A DNA stretch of 27,676 bases from CAZAKZ01 sp964485695 (GCA_964485695.1 CAZAKZ010000071.1:1-27676), one strand, 5' to 3'; shown: positions 1 through 8,742, numbered from the stretch's first letter. Numbers and translations: made by a program. Notes: generated by a model not told the origin, from the letters alone.

Positions 1-181
1 AAGCAGCTTGATAATCTACCCTGAAATCAGCCAAATTTTTGCAACGTTAGGGTATACTGTCCAGATCCTTACAATTTCAGTGCATTCCCCATAGTATAGA
101 AAACCGGATGGAAAGAAAAGAAGCGACCTCCAATTCCGCTCGACCAGAAGATGGAAGCCGCTTCCATGCACCGGGTAAGCC

Positions 182-1405
182 CTACCGGTGAATTCCCAGT
201 TTCAGGCCGTTTGAGATGAAGTTGATGCCACTGGCGTCGTAGGTGACCGCGGCCGCGTGAAAAGTGATTCCCACCAGGCCGAGAGACCCTGGAATGCTCA
301 ACTGCCCCGTGGCCTCGCCCTTGATGTTCAGGGCGCCGCCGAAGTTGACGAACACCGCGGGAACCGAGTTGCTGGTGGAAAGGATCAGGAGGCTGTCCAG
401 ATCCAGCGGGATGGTGCCCACGCCCCCCACGGGGATGCCCCGGTTGTTGCTGAAGGCCAGCGCGATCTGGTAGGCTATGCCCGGCTTGGTCGCCTCGGTG
501 ACGTGAAACAGGAGCGGGGATCCGACCCGGGGCAGGTTCTGGTAGGAGAGGCCCGTGAACTTGGCCATCCAGACGTCCTGGCCGCCCACACCGCCTGCTC
601 TGCTGGAGGAGAAGAAGAGCTGCCTGCCGTCGGGGGAGGGCTTGGGACTGCGGTCCGTGGTCGTGGAGTTGACATTGGCCACGAGCACCGGGGCGCTCCA
701 CTTGCTGGTGCGGAACACCCGGGTGGATTTCACGATGTCGTACCCTCCCGGCCCGGAAACGTTGGACGCCCCGTAGTAGACCGTGAGGCCGTCCAGGGAC
801 AAGCCCATGTCCCTGGGGCTGGAACCGGTCAGTTCCGGCACGGACTGGGCGGAGCCCCAGGGGCTGCTCACGGTCGGACGCGTGGATTGCACGATTCTGC
901 TGCTGCTGATGGTCAGCAGGTAGAGATCGTCGTCGGTGACGCTCACGCCGTACTCGGTGCTGCCGGTGTTTACAGCCCCCACGTTGGTCCCCGCTGCCCA
1001 GGGCGACGTGGGAGTGGGCCGCGTGAACATCCAGATGTCGTGGCCGCCCTTGCCGCCGGCGGAGGAATTGGCGGTATAGGCCACCAGCTCGCTGGAGAGC
1101 ATGTGGGGCGAGAGGTCGTTGGTCGGCCCGTTGATGGCGCCCGGCTCGCGGGTCACCGACCCGAAGGGGGAATGGGGATTGGTCCGCTTTGACACATAGA
1201 TGTCCCAGCCGCCGGGGCTGCCCGGAATGTCAGTGCGGCTCGACCCGATGCGGATGGTCAGATTGTCGCCGCTGATGTAGGGGTAATAGTCCTGGGTGGT
1301 GGAGTTCACCTCCTTGACGTTCACCGGGGTCCCGAACTGACCCACCTGGGCCGTCAGCGTGGCGGTGAGCACCAGAAGGCAGGCTACGAATACAACGTGC
1401 CGCAT
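182..1405 (-). CDS. Secreted PD40/beta-propeller-like protein with shared C-terminal tail domain
   Basis: The start is the ATG at 1405, not the upstream in-frame TTG at 1420, because GGAGG sits 8 nt before this ATG and the product then opens with a signal peptide (MRHVVFVACLLVL, cleavage near TAQ). The product is 407 residues and likely exported. The middle has several WD40-like PD40 (TolB-type) repeats, seen as 'SPDGRQLFFSSSRAGG..GQDVWMA' and 'GGKGGHDIWMFTR'; such repeats build beta-propellers. The last 110 residues or so form a separate beta-rich tail containing 'GTIPLDLDSLL', 'VNFGGALNIKGEA' and a final 'SNGLKLGI' strand. Related tails end the genes at 9182, 11078 and 25442. The gene is divergent from the groES-like gene. 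A TACAAT box on the minus strand at 1500-1495 could be its -10 element, but I see no good -35. The biological role is unknown. Confidence 0.85.
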   Translation of the reverse strand: MRHVVFVACLLVLTATLTAQVGQFGTPVNVKEVNSTTQDYYPYISGDNLTIRIGSSRTDIPGSPGGWDIYVSKRTNPHSPFGSVTREPGAINGPTNDLSPHMLSSELVAYTANSSAGGKGGHDIWMFTRPTPTSPWAAGTNVGAVNTGSTEYGVSVTDDDLYLLTISSSRIVQSTRPTVSSPWGSAQSVPELTGSSPRDMGLSLDGLTVYYGASNVSGPGGYDIVKSTRVFRTSKWSAPVLVANVNSTTTDRSPKPSPDGRQLFFSSSRAGGVGGQDVWMAKFTGLSYQNLPRVGSPLLFHVTEATKPGIAYQIALAFSNNRGIPVGGVGTIPLDLDSLLILSTSNSVPAVFVNFGGALNIKGEATGQLSIPGSLGLVGITFHAAAVTYDASGINFISNGLKLGIHR

Positions 1406-1722
1406 GCTGTCATCCTCCAATCATGGAAACGTTCTCTGCTATCCCGGGGGATTCATGGGGGAACAGTTCGATTGCCCCTCTCCCGCGAAGGTCCATTGTA
1501 CGCGGCACGTGGGAGAAAAGCCAGAAACACGGCATCACCGGTCATAGGCCCCTGGAGAGGGGTGCGGCAGAATCTCCGGAGAAGGATCGTTAGTCGACCG
1601 TAAACCCCGATTTAGGACCATTTTGAGACGCCCGAACGAGACGCGGTCTTGAGAGAATCCCCGCCACCACGTTTAATACGAGCACAGAGAACCGTGGAAT
1701 CCGCTGCAGGAGTCCGGCACCC
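1406..1722. other. Divergent intergenic region (317 bp)
   Basis: This spacer separates the minus-strand secreted protein from the plus-strand groES-like gene. Apart from the plus-strand promoter at 1649-1677 and the two ribosome-binding sites I see no gene in it; short open frames here lack ribosome-binding sites and resemble no protein family. Confidence 0.6.
1649..1677 (+). promoter_or_regulatory. Sigma70-type promoter for the groES-like gene
   Basis: TTGAGA at 1649-1654 (5 of 6 to consensus), a 17-nt spacer, and TTTAAT at 1672-1677 (5 of 6). Transcription would start near 1684, giving a leader of about 40 nt before the GTG at 1723. No CIRCE-type heat-shock inverted repeat is visible. Confidence 0.55.
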
Positions 1723-2085
1723 GTGCATATCGGCGACAAGGAACTCATCGTGGTGGGAGACCGTCTACTGGTCTCCGTGGATGAAGGCGAGGAGCGCACC
1801 TCGGGGGGTATCCTGGTGCCCGCCACGGCCGTGAATCAGCGATCGGTCCAGACCGGCCTGGTGGTGGCCGTGGGACCGGGCATTCCCGTATCCCAGCCCA
1901 ACGACGTTATCGACGAGCCCTGGAAGGAGAGGACCGGTGAATCCACCACCTATGTGCCCCTCCAGGCCCAGGTGGGAGATGTCGCCGTGTTCCTCCGCAA
2001 TGCTGCCATCGAGATCACCGTGGACGACAAATCGTACCTCATCGTCCCCAACGCAGCCGTTCTGGTGCTCCAGCGGCATTACTGA
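1723..2085 (+). CDS. groES: GroES-like co-chaperonin (Cpn10 family)
   Basis: This gene encodes 120 residues from a GTG start, with AGGAG at 1708-1712 ten nt upstream. The fold signature is clear: 'GDRLLVSVDEGEERTSGGILVP' is the start of the Cpn10 barrel with the mobile loop and its hydrophobic Ile-Leu-Val tripeptide that docks on GroEL, followed by 'G.VVAVGPG', 'VGDVAVFLRNAAIEITVDDKSYLIV' and a last strand. It is about 25 residues longer than standard GroES, mostly from an insertion near residues 53-75 (around 'VIDEPWKERTGESTTY'), where the roof loop would be. No groEL lies next to it, so it may be a second, specialised co-chaperonin. It precedes pepF by 136 nt; a joint transcript is possible but not shown. 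Confidence 0.85.
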   Translation: MHIGDKELIVVGDRLLVSVDEGEERTSGGILVPATAVNQRSVQTGLVVAVGPGIPVSQPNDVIDEPWKERTGESTTYVPLQAQVGDVAVFLRNAAIEITVDDKSYLIVPNAAVLVLQRHY

Positions 2086-2221
2086 TCCCGGAGCAGGTCG
2101 CAAGGGAACAGCCCGTCTTTTTCACGACCCGAAAATTGGGCTCAATTTACAGGCCCACGACTCCGACTTCATAGAAGAACCCGGCCCGGCCGCCGCCTGG
2201 CCCCGAAGGAGTATTCAGACC

Positions 2222-4057
2222 TTGAACACCCAGACAGCCACCCTCGACCGGGCGTCCCTGCCCCGCGACCAGGTCGGTGCGAAACATACGTGGGACCTCA
2301 CTGCCGTCTACCCGGACATGGATGCCTGGGAGGCGGAAAAGACCGGCCTCATCCATGAGATTCCGGAACTCGGTCGATTCAAGGGCAAGCTGGCCGACGG
2401 TCCGGAGATCCTGAAGGAGGCCCTGGACACCTTGATGACGGTGCACCAGCGCCTCGAGCGACTGAGCCATTACGCGAGCCTCTACCGCGACGAGGACCTG
2501 ACGCGATCCGGGCCGGCCGCCATGGTCGACAGCGTCACCAAGCTGGCCTCGGAGATCCGGGCGGCAACCGCCTACTTCGACCCGGAAATCCTCACCCTCG
2601 AGGAAGACACGCTGAAGGCATGGATGGCCATGCCCGCCTTTGCCGACTACGACCGGTACCTCCACGATCTTCTGCGGAAAAAGACCTACGTCCTGTCGAC
2701 GGCGGAGGAGAGGGTGCTGGCCAACGCCTCGGCTCTGGCACCGGTGCTCCACCGCACCTTCAGCACGTTCTCCGACGCCGAGCTGAAGCGGCCCACCGTC
2801 GAACTCAGCGACGGAAAAACCGTGGAGATGAGCCCGGCTAACTTCCGCATCCAGCGCCAGTCCCCCGTCCGCGAGGACCGGAAGCGGTGCTTCGAGGCAC
2901 ACTGGGGGATGTACGGCGACTACTGGAACACCTTTGCGAATCTGCTTTCAGGCCAGGTCACCTACAACAGCTTCCTCGCCCGGACCCGTGGCTATGACAG
3001 TGTCCTGCACATGGCGCTTCACCACAACGAGGTGCCCGTGGATCTCTACCACACCCTCATCGACCGGGTCACCGCTCATCTCGGGAGCTACTTCAGGTAC
3101 TTGAAGCTCCGGAAGAGAATGCTGGACATCGAGGGCCGGCAGTATTACCACGACATCTATCCCTCCCTCGTGGAAGCCGCGAAACGAAAATTCCCCGTGG
3201 AGAACTGCTACAACGTGGTCCTGAACGCGGCTGCCCCCCTCGGCAAGGACTACGTGGGGAACATGAAGGAGGCCTTCACTTCCGGGAGCGGGTGGCTGGA
3301 CGTCTACCCGAACAAGGGGAAGAGATCGGGCGCCTACATGGCCGGATGCTACGGTGTCCACCCCATGATTCTCCTGAATCACAACGACGACTTTGAAAGC
3401 CTATCCACACTGGCGCATGAGATGGGCCACGCCCTCCACAGCGTCTACTCCCAGGCGCACCAGCCCTACCCCAGGGCGGACTATTCCATCTTCGTGGCCG
3501 AGGTGGCCTCCACCTTGAACGAGGCGCTGCTCATGCATCACCTCCTGGAAGTGGAGACTGACGGGGAGGCCAGAAAGTTCCTCCTGGCGGAGTATCTCCA
3601 CGGATTTCGGGGTACCGTGTTCCGGCAGATCATGTTTTCAGAGTTCGAACGCGAGATCCACGCCATGGCCGACCGGCGCGAGGCCCTGACCGGAGAGTCC
3701 CTGAACGCCCTCTTCCTGGATCTCCTGCGCCGCTACCACGGCCACGACGACGGCGTCATGCACATCGATGACCGCTACGGCGTCGAGTGGGCCTACATCC
3801 CCCACTTCTACTACCGGTTCTACGTGTATCAGTACACCTCGAGCTTCATCGCCTCCACGGCACTGGTGGAGCAGATCCTCCACGAGGGAGCACCGGCGGC
3901 CGAGCGCTACATCAACAACCTCCTGAAGGCCGGTTGCTCTGCCGACCCCCTGACCCTTCTCAGGAATGCCGGAGTGGATCTCACCGCACAGGAGCCGTAT
4001 GACATCGCCTTCCAGAAGTTCGACCGGTTCGTGGAGGAACTGGACGCACTGGCGTGA
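2222..4057 (+). CDS. pepF: M3-family oligoendopeptidase F
   Basis: This is a cytosolic zinc metallopeptidase that cleaves short peptides. The open frame runs back to 1937, but that part overlaps the groES-like gene and codes for nonsense. The TTG at 2222 is preferred because GAAGGAG (2205-2211) lies 10 nt upstream and the product is then 611 residues, the normal PepF size. It begins 'LNTQTATLDRASLPRD', followed by 'WDLTAVYPDMDAWEAE', typical of the PepF N-terminus. The zinc site HEMGH is at residues 399-403 ('STLAHEMGHALHSVYS'), with the downstream glutamate ligand in 'FVAEVASTLNEAL', and the family C-terminal 'YYRFYVYQYTSSFIAS' block is present. All catalytic residues seem intact. The mannosidase gene downstream has its own promoter. 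Confidence 0.93.
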   Translation: MNTQTATLDRASLPRDQVGAKHTWDLTAVYPDMDAWEAEKTGLIHEIPELGRFKGKLADGPEILKEALDTLMTVHQRLERLSHYASLYRDEDLTRSGPAAMVDSVTKLASEIRAATAYFDPEILTLEEDTLKAWMAMPAFADYDRYLHDLLRKKTYVLSTAEERVLANASALAPVLHRTFSTFSDAELKRPTVELSDGKTVEMSPANFRIQRQSPVREDRKRCFEAHWGMYGDYWNTFANLLSGQVTYNSFLARTRGYDSVLHMALHHNEVPVDLYHTLIDRVTAHLGSYFRYLKLRKRMLDIEGRQYYHDIYPSLVEAAKRKFPVENCYNVVLNAAAPLGKDYVGNMKEAFTSGSGWLDVYPNKGKRSGAYMAGCYGVHPMILLNHNDDFESLSTLAHEMGHALHSVYSQAHQPYPRADYSIFVAEVASTLNEALLMHHLLEVETDGEARKFLLAEYLHGFRGTVFRQIMFSEFEREIHAMADRREALTGESLNALFLDLLRRYHGHDDGVMHIDDRYGVEWAYIPHFYYRFYVYQYTSSFIASTALVEQILHEGAPAAERYINNLLKAGCSADPLTLLRNAGVDLTAQEPYDIAFQKFDRFVEELDALA

Positions 4058-4061
4058 TGGA

Positions 4062-4091
4062 CTGTCAATTGGACTGATCTCTCGTTATAAT
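4062..4091 (+). promoter_or_regulatory. Putative sigma70 promoter for the alpha-mannosidase gene
   Basis: A perfect TATAAT at 4086-4091 is preceded, with an 18-nt spacer, by CTGTCA at 4062-4067 (4 of 6 to the -35 consensus). It lies entirely between the pepF stop and the mannosidase start and predicts a leader of about 45 nt. Confidence 0.45.
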
Positions 4092-4141
4092 TCCCGGCAC
4101 CTGTCACAACAAGAACAACCTGCATCCAGGGGAATCGTACC

Positions 4142-7100
4142 ATGATGCATCCGATGATCCGCCTCCTCGCTTTGACTCTCCTCGCCGTAGTACCGTCTTT
4201 CCCGGCCCAGGCCCAGACCCAGAAATCCAGCGACCGCGTCGCCGAGGTCCTCAAGCGACTCGAAGTCCTCGGCGGGAATCCCCTCGAGAACTGGCGCTTC
4301 CGGTTCGGCGACCTGAAAAACGGCGCCGTCCCGGATCTCGACGATTCCGGATGGAAACTCGTCTCGCCCGAGCACCAGTGGCGTGGCACAAACGCCAACG
4401 CCTGGTACCGGCGGTGGGTGAAGATACCCGACCACATCGAGGGATTTCCGGTTGCAGGGTCCAGGGTCACGGTGGGCATCGGCGCCGACGACTACGGGGA
4501 GATCTGGGTCAACGGGAAGAAGCGATGCGACTTCGAATGGGACGACGGCGCCGTCACCCTCGCCGAGAAGGCCCGGCCGGGCGACCGCTACCTGGTGGCG
4601 GTGCGGGTCAAGAACCGCGGGGGACCCGGCCGCCTCCTGAAGGCCACCCTCCACAGCTCGGTGCCGGAGGCCCTCGGAAAGAAAGCCGCGGGGTACATAG
4701 AGACGCTCCGCCTGGCCCGGCACATCGTGAACACCCTCGGTGGAAAGGAAAAACGGGGGCGCGAGCACCTCACGGCCAGCATCGGCGCCCTGGACATGGA
4801 GGCCCTGGCGGCGGCGGACGCCAGGAAGTTCCTGGCCTCTCTGGAAGGCGCCACGGCAAAGCTCTCCGGCCTGAAGTCCCTGACGAGGGGCTACACCGTC
4901 CACGCGGCGGGATACTCCCACATCGACCTGGCCTGGCTCTGGCGGTGGGTGGAGAGCATCCGCGTGTGCGAGGAGACGTTCAGAAGTGCGCTGGGCTTCT
5001 TCGAGGAGTTCGACGACTTCCGGTTTTCCATGAGCCAGTCCCATGCCTACCGGTGGATGGAGAAGCACCACCCGGAGCTCTTTGATCGGATCCGCAAGGC
5101 CGTGGCCGAGGGGAAGTGGGAGATCGTGGGCGCCACCAGCGTGGAGACCGACTGCAACCTGCCGGGCGCCGAGTCCCACATCCGCCAGCTCCTCCTGGGC
5201 AAGCGCTACTTCCTGGAGAAGTTCGGCAAGGACGTGCGCATCGGCTGGTGCCCGGACTCGTTCGGCTACAACATCAACCTGCCCCAGATCCTGAAGAAGG
5301 CGGGGGTGGACTACTTCGTCACCGCCAAGATCTCCTGGAACGATACCAATCCCTTCCCCCACAACCTCTTCTGGTGGAAAGCGCCGGACGGATCACGGGT
5401 CCTCACCTTCCTGCCCATGGGCGGCTACACCTTCGACCTGAACGGCTCAAAGATCATCGACCACCTGGCCCGGATCGAGAAGCAGGTCGAGGGGGTGAAG
5501 CGGATCCTGTCGGTCTACGGCGTGGGGAACCACGGCGGCGGCCCCACCCGGGCCATGCTGGAGCGCGGCGAACGCCTGAAGCGCCTCGACTTCTACCCCG
5601 AGGTGAAGATGACCTCGGCCCTGGAGTTCTTCACCGCCTTCGATAAGGAGGAGCTCTCGCGCCTCCCGGTCTGGCAGAGTGAACTCTACCTCGAGTACCA
5701 CCGTGGCACCTACACCACCCAGGCCGCGGTGAAGAAGGGGAACCGGAAGGGCGAGTGTGGCCTCATGACCGCCGAGAAGCTGGCCTCGGTGGCCCGGCTG
5801 CACGGCGGTGCCTACCCGGCCCGGCGGTTGGAGAAGGCGTGGGACCTCCTGGTCTTCAACCAGATGCACGACATCCTGCCCGGGTCGAGCATCACGCCGG
5901 TCTACCGCGACGTCAAGCGCGACTACGGCCGCATGCGCGGCGCGTACAGGCGGGTGACGCGGGAGAGCCTAGAAGCCCTCGGCCGGAGCGTGAACTCCCA
6001 GCGCCCCGAGCGGGGCGTCCCGGTCCTGGTGTTCAATGACCTGAGCTGGCCGCGCTCGGGCCTGGTGAAAGTCGAACTCGAGGAGGACGAGGCACCCGGT
6101 GCCGGGAAATCCTGGCACGTCCTCGACGTCGCCACCCGAGATGAGCTCCTCTGCCAGGTCATCGAGGACGAGGATGGCCACACTCTGGCCTTTCAGGCCG
6201 AGGCCGTCCCATCGGTGGGGTACAGGACCTTCACCATGTACCGCGACAGTGCTTCCCCTCTGAGCGACCAAAAGGGCGGCCTGCGGGCCACCGCCACCAC
6301 CCTGGAGAACGCGCACCTCAAGGTGACCCTCGACCCGGACACCGGCAACATCGTGTCCCTCGTACACAAGGCCACGGGCCGCGAGGCCGTGGCCGAGGGG
6401 GAACAGGCCAACCGGCTGCAGCTCCTGGAAGACCGGCCCAAGCACTACGACGCCTGGAACCTCGGTTTCACCGGTAAGTCGTGGAGCGTGGATAATCTCA
6501 AGTCCATGAAGTGCATCGAGTCCGGACCGGTGCGGGCCGTGGTGCGCATCGAGCGCACCTTCCTGGGTGCGACCAAGAAGAGACGCCACCCCACCGAGAA
6601 CTTCCCGTCGTCTTTTTTCACCCAGGACCTCATCCTGGAGCGCGGCTCCCCGGTGCTCAAGGTACGGTTCCGGGCCGACTGGTGGGAGGACCACATCTGC
6701 GCCAAGGTGGCCTTCCCCCTCAGCGTGGACCCGAAGAAGTGTGTGTACGAGGCGCCCTACGCCCACATCGAGCGGTCCACCCGGCGTGTCACGGCCTGGG
6801 ACAAGGCCCGGTACGAGGTGTCGGCGCAGAAGTGGGCCGATATGGCAGTGGACGGCTTCGGGGTGGCGTTGCTAAACGACAGCAAGTACGGATACGACGC
6901 CCTGCACAACTGCATCCGCCTCACCCTGCTCCGGTCCCCCACCAGCCCCGATCCCGCGGCGGACCGCGGCCGCCACGACACCCTCTACGCCCTCTACCCC
7001 CACGCCGGAGACTGGCGGACGAGCCTCACGGTCCGGCAGGGCTACGAGCTCAACTACCCTCTCCTCGTGCACCGCCTGACCCCCTCACCGGGCGCCAGGC

Positions 7101-7372
7101 CGGCCGGAGGCATGAGCTTCCTGTCCGTGGACGCACCCAACGTCATCGCCACGGTGTGGAAGAAGCACGAGGACTCCGGCGGCCACATCCTCCGCCTCTA
7201 CGAGTGGGCGGGCCGGCCCGAGACCCGGGTGTCCCTGTCGCTGCCCTTCCACGTGAAGAAGGCCTACACCATCGATCTCATCGAGAAGAAAAAGACCCCC
7301 ATTCCCATGAAGGTGGAGGAGGTCGTGTTCACCATTGGCCCCTATGCCATCGAGACCCTGCTGGTGGAGTAG
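4142..7372 (+). CDS. Secreted GH38 alpha-mannosidase
   Basis: This 1076-residue glycoside hydrolase of family 38 should release alpha-linked mannose from glycans outside the cytoplasm. The ATG at 4142 (AGGGGA at 4128-4133, 8 nt upstream) opens a signal peptide, 'MIRLLALTLLAVVPSFPAQAQ'. Residues about 40-175 form a beta-sandwich resembling the sugar-binding domain of GH2 enzymes ('NANAWYRRWVKIP', 'ADDYGEIWVNGKK'). The catalytic domain begins with 'YSHIDLAWLWRWVES' (zinc ligands H260 and D262), then 'GWCPDSFGYN' (nucleophile D372), 'GNHGGGPT', and 'FNQMHDILPGSS' (zinc ligand H576). The C-terminal half is the usual GH38 beta-domain. Length and motif order resemble the class II, 2C1-like enzymes. 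A periplasmic or surface site is inferred from the signal peptide. Confidence 0.93.
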   Translation: MMHPMIRLLALTLLAVVPSFPAQAQTQKSSDRVAEVLKRLEVLGGNPLENWRFRFGDLKNGAVPDLDDSGWKLVSPEHQWRGTNANAWYRRWVKIPDHIEGFPVAGSRVTVGIGADDYGEIWVNGKKRCDFEWDDGAVTLAEKARPGDRYLVAVRVKNRGGPGRLLKATLHSSVPEALGKKAAGYIETLRLARHIVNTLGGKEKRGREHLTASIGALDMEALAAADARKFLASLEGATAKLSGLKSLTRGYTVHAAGYSHIDLAWLWRWVESIRVCEETFRSALGFFEEFDDFRFSMSQSHAYRWMEKHHPELFDRIRKAVAEGKWEIVGATSVETDCNLPGAESHIRQLLLGKRYFLEKFGKDVRIGWCPDSFGYNINLPQILKKAGVDYFVTAKISWNDTNPFPHNLFWWKAPDGSRVLTFLPMGGYTFDLNGSKIIDHLARIEKQVEGVKRILSVYGVGNHGGGPTRAMLERGERLKRLDFYPEVKMTSALEFFTAFDKEELSRLPVWQSELYLEYHRGTYTTQAAVKKGNRKGECGLMTAEKLASVARLHGGAYPARRLEKAWDLLVFNQMHDILPGSSITPVYRDVKRDYGRMRGAYRRVTRESLEALGRSVNSQRPERGVPVLVFNDLSWPRSGLVKVELEEDEAPGAGKSWHVLDVATRDELLCQVIEDEDGHTLAFQAEAVPSVGYRTFTMYRDSASPLSDQKGGLRATATTLENAHLKVTLDPDTGNIVSLVHKATGREAVAEGEQANRLQLLEDRPKHYDAWNLGFTGKSWSVDNLKSMKCIESGPVRAVVRIERTFLGATKKRRHPTENFPSSFFTQDLILERGSPVLKVRFRADWWEDHICAKVAFPLSVDPKKCVYEAPYAHIERSTRRVTAWDKARYEVSAQKWADMAVDGFGVALLNDSKYGYDALHNCIRLTLLRSPTSPDPAADRGRHDTLYALYPHAGDWRTSLTVRQGYELNYPLLVHRLTPSPGARPAGGMSFLSVDAPNVIATVWKKHEDSGGHILRLYEWAGRPETRVSLSLPFHVKKAYTIDLIEKKKTPIPMKVEEVVFTIGPYAIETLLVE

Positions 7373-7385
7373 GAACATTTCCTCC

Positions 7386-7401
7386 CCTCGGACAACCGAG
7401 G
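7386..7401. repeat. Short hairpin between convergent genes
   Basis: CCTCGG, loop ACAA, CCGAGG lies 13 nt beyond the mannosidase stop and before the convergent sulfotransferase stop. The 6-bp stem with a tetraloop has no T-run on either strand, so it is at best a weak terminator. Confidence 0.3.
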
Positions 7402-7435
7402 CAACGCATTACCGGGAATCGCCCTCCGGCCGACT

Positions 7436-8385
7436 CTAGAGGCGTTTGACGGCGTTGCGGACAGGGCTCAGGGTGATCCAGCCCCACTGACGATCACACA
7501 GCCAGTTCCACATCGACCAGAATCCACCCCCGCAGGCTGCGGCATCCAGCGTGTAGCCCAGCTCCGTCTGGTACGGGCCCGCGATCCAGTTGAACCGTTC
7601 GTGCCGCGCCCTACTCCAGCCGGCAAATCGCCGCAGCGGATCGAAATCGGCGGGTTTCTTGACCGGTTTCCAGTGGATCTCCTTCTCTCCCATGGCGATC
7701 AGATCCGATGAACCGTACAACGGCAGGTCGATCGCGCCGGCGAAATCGAAACGATCCGGATCCAGGTCGACATACTCAAATATACGCCGCAACTCGGCCT
7801 CGGTATCTGCAGCCAGATCCTCGTAACGAACGATCAGGAACTTTCCCTCATGGTCACCGGGGTGGTTTTTAAACTGCAGGATCCGGCGGGCCCCTTCGGC
7901 CCAGCGGCGCATCGCCCAGTCATAGTCCCAGCCGAAACTGCGAACGCCGGATTCCGTAACCGCCCGACCGTCACGCATGATGATCAGTAGCCGGCTGTCC
8001 GGGAAAAAATCGAAGAAATACTCGACATTCTTGACGCTCGGCGACTTGGTCAACTGCCTCTTCTTCGTGTCCCCTGTTTTCTGGCGATTCAAGAAGTGCT
8101 TCAATCCCATACCCAGATCACCGAGCAGAACCTCGCGGGGACCGACCTCGTCGGGCACATCCCACTTCGGATTCCAGCGCTTGTATACCGCATCCGTGTA
8201 CGAGATCAGCAGGTCTGCGTCATTGAGCAGGTAGTTCTCCCAGATCGGGCCGATCGATTCGCAATCCGGATGCAGGTCGAGCAGTCTGGACAGAAAGTTG
8301 GTTCCGCTACGTTGGGTGATGCCGAGAATGAAGATCGGATCAGGCGACGACGCGTGTCGCGCCGGTTCTCCCGGGGGCTACTCAT
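7436..8385 (-). CDS. Sulfotransferase family protein, interrupted by a -1 frameshift
   Basis: The protein is a PAPS-dependent sulfotransferase. Reading on the minus strand, the 5'-phosphosulfate loop is encoded near 8335-8285 ('PIFILGITQRSGTNFL') and the 3'-phosphate-binding part near 7990 ('DSRLLIIMRDGRAVTESGVRSF', 'RYEDLAADTEAEL'). The frame holding both motifs has no start codon: it is closed by a TAG at 8380-8378. One base added to the C5 run (plus-strand G5 at 8373-8377) joins it to the frame starting at ATG 8385 (MSSP...), which has GAGGAG 12 nt upstream; a TTG at 8454 is another in-frame start. The repaired protein would be about 316 residues. The shortest intact frame (GTG at 8158, 240 residues) lacks the phosphosulfate loop and would be inactive. 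The lesion may be a real mutation or a homopolymer sequencing error. Confidence 0.8.
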
Positions 8386-8557
8386 GCGGTTGATGATCTC
8401 CTCGTTAGCCCGTTGCGTTTTGAAAGCTGTTTCGGGTTCGAATATCTCAGCCAAAACACTTACGCCACAGGAAGTTCCGATCTTTGTTTCCGAGTATCGC
8501 GATTTTCCATTGCCGAGAGTAATATATTGCGTACCACTGCTTTCCTAGTAAATACAT

Positions 8558-8576
8558 CCTCCGGCAGAGTCGGAGG
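8558..8576. repeat. Hairpin with AGA loop (copy 1)
   Basis: CCTCCGGC, loop AGA, GTCGGAGG: an 8-bp stem with one G-T pair, followed by CTTTAAAATG. The same layout (8-bp stem, loop AGA, then TTT) recurs at 8876-8894 with different stem bases. Confidence 0.55.
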
Positions 8577-8591
8577 CTTTAAAATGGGTGA

Positions 8592-8606
8592 ACCGCTCAA
8601 AGCGGT
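8592..8606. repeat. Perfect 6-bp hairpin
   Basis: ACCGCT, loop CAA, AGCGGT, 15 nt after the AGA-loop hairpin. It appears to be part of the same palindrome cluster. Confidence 0.5.
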
Positions 8607-8638
8607 ATGTTTCGGGTAGGCCTGAATGTGGAAGTGCC

Positions 8639-8742
8639 GATCCCACAACCTGGTTATGTCCTAGATCGAGACATTTCAGGACCGTGGGGCATCCCACATC
8701 CCTGATATGTCCCGATCTAGGACAAAATCAGGCCGTGGGATC
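8639..8742. repeat. Pair of inverted 47-bp palindromes (BIME/REP-like)
   Basis: Two palindromes of exactly 47 nt lie at 8642-8688 and 8693-8739. In the first, CCCAC, CCTG and ATGTC pair with GACAT, CAGG and GTGGG. In the second, CCCAC, CCTGAT and TGTCC pair with GGACA, ATCAGG and GTGGG. The second unit aligns to the reverse complement of the first at about 40 of 50 positions, so they are head-to-head copies, and the whole block is bounded by GATCCCAC and GTGGGATC. Pairing is kept where the bases differ. This is how bacterial interspersed mosaic elements are built from REP units. No transposase is visible nearby. Confidence 0.65.

Noticed and set aside
1..181. Any gene or promoter in the first 181 bp
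   Set aside because: TATACT at 53-58 has no -35 partner at 16-18 nt; the short hairpin ATGGAAG-CCG-CTTCCAT at 151-167 has no T-run. I see nothing firm here.
1937..2221. Extended N-terminus of PepF from 1937
   Set aside because: It overlaps the groES-like gene in another frame and codes for Ser/Pro-rich nonsense; the TTG at 2222 has the good ribosome-binding site.
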